Origin: Methylobacterium planeticum
GTDB lineage: Bacteria > Pseudomonadota > Alphaproteobacteria > Rhizobiales > Beijerinckiaceae
Length of the DNA stretch: 57,254 nucleotides
Assembly: GCF_008806345.1 (NCBI RefSeq)
Contig: NZ_VZZJ01000031.1
Location: 1-57,254, forward strand
Reading direction: 5' to 3'
The position numbers and the translations under genes were made by a program. A model generated the notes under the pieces. It was not told the origin of the DNA. It did not search any database and worked only from the letters and a program-made list of their open reading frames with translations. Shown piece after piece: positions 53,901 through 57,254 of the stretch; the first letter of the stretch is position 1, and every line of letters starts with the position of its first letter.

Positions 53901-56900
53901 CCCGCACTGGTCACACTACCGGCTGATGAGGAAGCGCGGTTCTACATGGACCTCGAGGCGCTTAAAGGGACGCTCGAGTTCGCCTCATCCGATCCGGCGC
54001 GGAGGGCCCTGCAGGTCGATCTGGGAGGCGTGGGGCTTGCCGCCGGCGTCCGGCTGACGCTTCGCATCGTCGGAAGCGTGGCTGAGAATGCGTTCCTTCT
54101 CACGCCCCTTTGCGAAATCTCGATCGACAACTCGGACTGGCCGCTGGGGACCGCGGGATTGAGGATCGCCGTCGGGCCGCACGGCATCGGGATTTTTCGC
54201 GAAGCCGCGCGAACAGACCTGATGGCGGACGAACCATCTTCCTATGACCTTGTTCGTGGCCTGCCGGCGGAGAGCCTGGACAGATGGGGCACCTTCGCGG
54301 TCGCGCTTCAAGCGAGCGCCGAGATCGATGTGGTGCCACCGACGGTCGCGTTCGGCAGCAGGCAAGGCGGTCCCGATGCGCCCGCGAGTCCGCCCCGGGC
54401 CGAGGACCTCGTGATCCTCGATGCCTTTCCCCAACTCGCTCCCGAGGTCGCCCACCGGAAGCGCACGGTCGCGGTCCTGGACGGCATCGGTCCAGGCAAC
54501 CTTCCGACCGCCAAACTGCGGCTCAGGAGGCCCGCCACGGATTTCGGCACCTATGCGCAATGGATCAACTGGGCATTGTCCCATGAGATCAGGGGGCGCC
54601 TGGACGCGGAACACGGCCATCAGACCCGGGTGCGCTCTTCGGGCGACCAGGTCGACATGACGATCGACGATCCCGCCGTCGTCGCCCTGGCGTTCGAGCT
54701 CGTCGAGATTTTCCCCGGCGCCACCGTCCATCCTGTCACGATCCTCGGCGGATCGAATCGGGAAACCGTCACCGACATCATCGCCTCGCGTGGCAACGGG
54801 ACCGACGTCGAGATCAAGGTGGTGAAGCGAGGTGCGGCCACGGTGACGCCAAATGCGGTCACGGTCGTCGCGGGCTGCATCTATGAACTGCGGATCTACG
54901 GCGCGGTCCCGGAGGAACAGCCAGCGATCGCCCCCGGCCGCCGCTCGGCTGACCGGATCGCGGCACCCGTTCGGCATGCCCTTCGAAAGGTCGTCGTCGG
55001 GACGACAGGATACAGGCTCGGCGCTCCGCTGTCCCTGACCCTTGAGATCGCGACCGACGAAATGCCGGACGTCGAGCGGGTCGGCCACAACCTGATCGCC
55101 ATTCATGCGCGTCGCGGAATGGAGGAACTCACGGATGACGCCGCATTCGTGAGGCTCAACTGGCAGGCACTTGGTCCGACCGACGCCGAGGCCTACCGGC
55201 TGTTCCGTTACGTCAATCGGGTCGGCCTGTTCAGCCAGCTCTGGACTTGGAGGGGCCGCCCGCATCCCCAAAGGGCCTTGATCACGTCTTGTGGCAACGT
55301 GGACGAAGACACGACCCGGCTCCTGTTCAGCGGCCGACGGGACGACGACATCGGGATCGTCCTGAAGGCCGAACTCGGACGCATCCATCTCTCGCGGGAG
55401 CCGCTGCCCACGCGCTCCCCGCTCATCGAGAAGAATCTCGGCTATCGCGGCGGCGCCAACCTCTGGCGGTTCGGCCTGCGGTTCACGAGCCGTTACGCTG
55501 CCATGCGGCCCGAGGCCTCGGGTCTTACGCGATTCAGCCATCGCGCCCCTTCCAGGGCCCGGGCGGATTGGGCATTGCTCCCGCTGCTCGACCGGCCCAC
55601 CGGACGCGTGCCGACCCGGCCCCCACTGTCACTCGTGCTTCCGCTCACGGAGCCCTTCATGAGCGAGACGGCGGTTCCGCCGCTCCTCGCCATCTTCGCG
55701 GAGGGCATGTTCGCGAACGCGCATATCGGCGACGGGATCGACGCGGTGATCGACTACGTCCGTCATCCCATCCCGGAAGAATATGGCGGCCCTGCCCAGC
55801 GCTACTGGCCCCAGATCGGGCCCGACCCGGTCCTTAGCGCGCGCGGTCACGACGGAAGCCCGGTCCCGCTCCGGATCGACGGTCCGCTCGGCTATACCTA
55901 CGATTTGGAGGCGGAAGCGCCCCGCTTCAATCATTCGGGCTGCGTCGTCAGCGTCGTCAGCCCCGAGCGTCCCGCGCCGGACTGGATGATGGCAAAGCTG
56001 CGCTTCCGCCGCCTTGAGGATCCCGAGTTGCTGGAAGCCGAGCCCGTCGCGGGTGACGCAAGCAGCATCTATCCTGTCGCGAGCAGGCCCGCTCCTCCGG
56101 GGCGCCCCCCCTGGCGTGCGCTCGGAACGGTCCACGAAGGCTTGGCGCTCGATGTCGACGCACCGCCGGACGAGGGCGGGTTGGTACTCCGTGTCGGTCC
56201 CCTTCCGACCGTGGAGGCGAGCGCATCGCAGCTTGCCGTGGATTGGGCCAGGACTGACGATAGGTTGTCGGTGAGGCTCGGCCCCACCCTCGGCGGCAGT
56301 GGTACCTGGATTGCGCCGCTTTCCGAAGGAAGCTCGTTTCGTTTCAGACTCGTCGTCTCGCCGCGTGAGCGCCCGTCGGACGGCCTCACGCGGATCAAGC
56401 CGATTCTCGACCTCGCCTTGCGCGTGCTCATCCAGCGTGAAGGGGAGGGCTTGGTGCGCGAGCACGAGAACACTTGGATCACGATCGCATGCCTGCCCTT
56501 GTCCGGTGTCGTAGAGGTGGCTCCGCTGGATGCCGTCGGCATCCAATTCGAGCCGAGGCCGAAGACGGACGTGAAGGTTCGTCCGGTCCGTCTGTCCGCC
56601 TTCTCGCCGGCCGTCTGGTGCCAGTTCGCCCAGCAGTTCTCACGCGTGCGCGTCGTGATCGACGGGACCGATGAGGTGCGAGAGGTGCGGTGCGAAGACA
56701 TTGCCGTGACCATCGGGCCCGGATGGCGGCCGCGCTACAGGCTCGATGGACCAGGCCCGGCATCGGCGCCGCTCAAGGAGATACTCCCGCTTGTCCCGAC
56801 CGCCGCCGGGGCTCAGGTTGCGTTCGGCCTCGCCGCCGTCGTGACCCGCTATGTGCATGACGCGTTCGATCGCCTACGCGAGCTCCCCATGCGTGTCTTC

Positions 56901-57179
56901 GATGCGAGCGTCGGGGCGGACCCGGTCTGGACGAATCTCGATGACCGGACGGATCCCGCGTCCGCTAACGAGGGGCGCATCCGTTTCCTGACCCTGCAGA
57001 GGCTGCAGAACGTGACGGTAAAGGAAGCCGACGATCGGTTGGTCCGGGTCAAGCCGGCAGTCTTCCCCGACGACTTTTTCAACGAAGTTCTCGGCGAGGA
57101 CATCGAGCGTGATCCCCTGGACGCGAAGGGACGTGTCGTCGGGACGTCGAAGCCGATCTATTGGACCTACGCTCCCTGA
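50919..57179 (+). CDS. Second giant protein (2086 aa), beta-rich, unknown family
   Basis: Start ATG 50919 (MARTISLHVQVDRLPD), with a GGAG/GGGG ribosome site; the frame is open 19 codons further but overlaps the preceding stop. No signal peptide or membrane helix. The sequence is mostly beta-type with many short predicted strands (for example SIRVRMVLADAAIPSTLAVA, VRLTLRIVGSVAENAFLLTP, NLIAIHARRGMEEL) and scattered helices. It resembles multi-domain structural or adhesive proteins, but I recognise no domain. There is no NTPase, protease or toxin motif, and no coiled coil like its partner's. Pairing in one operon with the 2404-residue protein suggests they form one complex. The stop is 7 bp before a probable IS end. 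Confidence 0.85.
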   Translation: MARTISLHVQVDRLPDTPTHRQVGVRVSAAIRPDGIDRATEADRAHLIPWRWSDGAGSFWDPDAPEAWKVFAVEGGKASSLADAAPVRLQRLDSGDRLWAATERRVDDIGEPSRFEVPQGEVAGTTLFGFVEGLTALPAPYPATFKVWSCLNLPHSTGDDRREILALPVFGPAGEAYRLEPAIADGDALTPGRDANGTIIPGAWDIPYRSMAAAGTHPDAAAQVRSARPPEKASAQILDTAAFTIARGRGDGQEDWTAAADEDWMAALPDRFAEALDPTPRLLSALDAIIHRAVSADPTSPEAAPLEVLRDRSCRALLLRLIDTVAWRVMAPATASAPLVAAPASLLPLIPQAGTPNDPGVAAAAATMHAVLVALSDREGALMVGDGRPDAPAPDTFRLRSRGALAALVGASADEIDEGGKQDKASNTRPVDTEDAFRAWLLARWLSEPEGRSQRPLPEMTDRWIAVDREVEWTPDAANRFAMRLRPQLDLAHLPDVTSIRVRMVLADAAIPSTLAVAVRVPGSPEVAAQPLAEITVSIVVNADGLSLGGRDPRPVDAARPVDVILTLVPDGTETLLVLGAEQGGRAIDHAPREDAPRIRSERSTIRVRATQGAFADVSVPLPGEIEDTLRPYLDKGVTTGALRLAIARAFAGPYLPHVVSGADSGMADADPRDRVVKSFAALVGPLYDDLRDRAIAALGGEGMVPDPVVDLFGKLVLRAAADAMSRAGSIVPITRAGGRITPRAAPIVLPIDQVQPFAVGDDLWGRFAGVGALIGRANRLDAALPDGSDASRSRWWSLNAADLHVPAAPGGRRERLDAGNWARRVDPVPMQVAEVGGVRAASLVYDSRSLVGEMPADVSHSEDAVLQAYRRPEAYAFPRALQVGDRSLPGGALPPLSFGKAFFVLPYLIGHGGTLPIVLRRDPLDPVRPRWVGTGESFEIEHDALDAETRDTIRQVACLRTAAIGAPRLDAKASTSLGVPGEVTPLAGELPIRPALVTLPADEEARFYMDLEALKGTLEFASSDPARRALQVDLGGVGLAAGVRLTLRIVGSVAENAFLLTPLCEISIDNSDWPLGTAGLRIAVGPHGIGIFREAARTDLMADEPSSYDLVRGLPAESLDRWGTFAVALQASAEIDVVPPTVAFGSRQGGPDAPASPPRAEDLVILDAFPQLAPEVAHRKRTVAVLDGIGPGNLPTAKLRLRRPATDFGTYAQWINWALSHEIRGRLDAEHGHQTRVRSSGDQVDMTIDDPAVVALAFELVEIFPGATVHPVTILGGSNRETVTDIIASRGNGTDVEIKVVKRGAATVTPNAVTVVAGCIYELRIYGAVPEEQPAIAPGRRSADRIAAPVRHALRKVVVGTTGYRLGAPLSLTLEIATDEMPDVERVGHNLIAIHARRGMEELTDDAAFVRLNWQALGPTDAEAYRLFRYVNRVGLFSQLWTWRGRPHPQRALITSCGNVDEDTTRLLFSGRRDDDIGIVLKAELGRIHLSREPLPTRSPLIEKNLGYRGGANLWRFGLRFTSRYAAMRPEASGLTRFSHRAPSRARADWALLPLLDRPTGRVPTRPPLSLVLPLTEPFMSETAVPPLLAIFAEGMFANAHIGDGIDAVIDYVRHPIPEEYGGPAQRYWPQIGPDPVLSARGHDGSPVPLRIDGPLGYTYDLEAEAPRFNHSGCVVSVVSPERPAPDWMMAKLRFRRLEDPELLEAEPVAGDASSIYPVASRPAPPGRPPWRALGTVHEGLALDVDAPPDEGGLVLRVGPLPTVEASASQLAVDWARTDDRLSVRLGPTLGGSGTWIAPLSEGSSFRFRLVVSPRERPSDGLTRIKPILDLALRVLIQREGEGLVREHENTWITIACLPLSGVVEVAPLDAVGIQFEPRPKTDVKVRPVRLSAFSPAVWCQFAQQFSRVRVVIDGTDEVREVRCEDIAVTIGPGWRPRYRLDGPGPASAPLKEILPLVPTAAGAQVAFGLAAVVTRYVHDAFDRLRELPMRVFDASVGADPVWTNLDDRTDPASANEGRIRFLTLQRLQNVTVKEADDRLVRVKPAVFPDDFFNEVLGEDIERDPLDAKGRVVGTSKPIYWTYAP

Positions 57180-57186
57180 TCGCGGA

Positions 57187-57254
57187 TGTCAAAAAGCTTT
57201 GGAACGGGACCCCGGATCGGCGTGCAATTGGGACCCCTTCGCAAGCTGGGTACG
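57187..57254. mobile_element. Possible end of an IS21-type insertion sequence (partial)
   Basis: Starting with TGTCAAAAAGC, the last 68 bases contain GGGACCCC twice (57206-57213 and 57230-57237, 24 bp apart). Multiple spaced repeats at the terminus, beginning TG, are typical of IS21-family ends. No transposase is in the window, so this is tentative. Confidence 0.35.

Overview
The window reads as a chromosomal segment of a high-GC alphaproteobacterium, most likely Methylobacterium or a close relative. The evidence is a mesaconyl-CoA hydratase of the ethylmalonyl-CoA pathway, a GcrA-type domain, an ExoF-type polysaccharide exporter, a long porin typical of the order Hyphomicrobiales, and a strongly GC-biased third codon position. 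The assignment is inference; there is no rRNA or other direct marker.

Region 1 (1-15791) is an envelope and exopolysaccharide region. It starts with the N-terminus of glmS (minus strand). A giant non-classically secreted protein follows (minus; CBM9-like, NodB deacetylase, Ig-like, Gly-Thr linker, DUF4214). Divergent from it is an eight-gene, tightly packed operon that I read as a rearranged Pel polysaccharide locus: PelA-like deacetylase without its hydrolase, PelB-like TPR protein, PelD-like, PelE-like, PelF, PelG, an ExoF/Wza-like exporter, and a separate GH114 hydrolase. PelA is therefore split into two genes, the PelB barrel and PelC are replaced by an OPX-type exporter, PelD lacks the GGDEF-like c-di-GMP domain, and the metal site of the PelA-like deacetylase looks degenerate. 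The divergent surface protein keeps an intact NodB metal triad.

Region 2 (15800-36706) is core or housekeeping. It holds an Omp25-OprB-type porin, 3-mercaptopyruvate sulfurtransferase, UDP-glucuronate 4-epimerase, a lone GcrA C-terminal domain protein, an MHS-type MFS symporter, a secreted basic protein, and a Crp/Fnr regulator. A class I P450 operon follows (ferredoxin, reductase, P450), then a convergent RND efflux pair, an L,D-transpeptidase, a TauE/SafE permease, mesaconyl-CoA hydratase, YggT and tRNA-Ala(CGC).

Region 3 (36707-57254) begins immediately after the tRNA-Ala 3' end and looks like an integrated accessory island. Three spaced GTACCC repeats follow the tRNA, as expected of integrase arm sites. 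The cargo is a membrane-TPR protein, a divergent nitrilase-fold enzyme with a visible Glu-Lys-Cys triad, a 908-residue helical protein in the same operon, a lysozyme-like protein, and two adjacent giant proteins (2404 and 2086 residues) that I cannot assign to any family. The first giant has about 600 residues of coiled coil between a beta-rich N-terminal part and a C-terminal beta-rich domain. The window stops in repeats resembling an IS21-type end. This island, above all the giant pair with its lysozyme-like and nitrilase-like neighbours, is the best candidate for an undescribed system. No integrase, CRISPR array or rRNA is visible.
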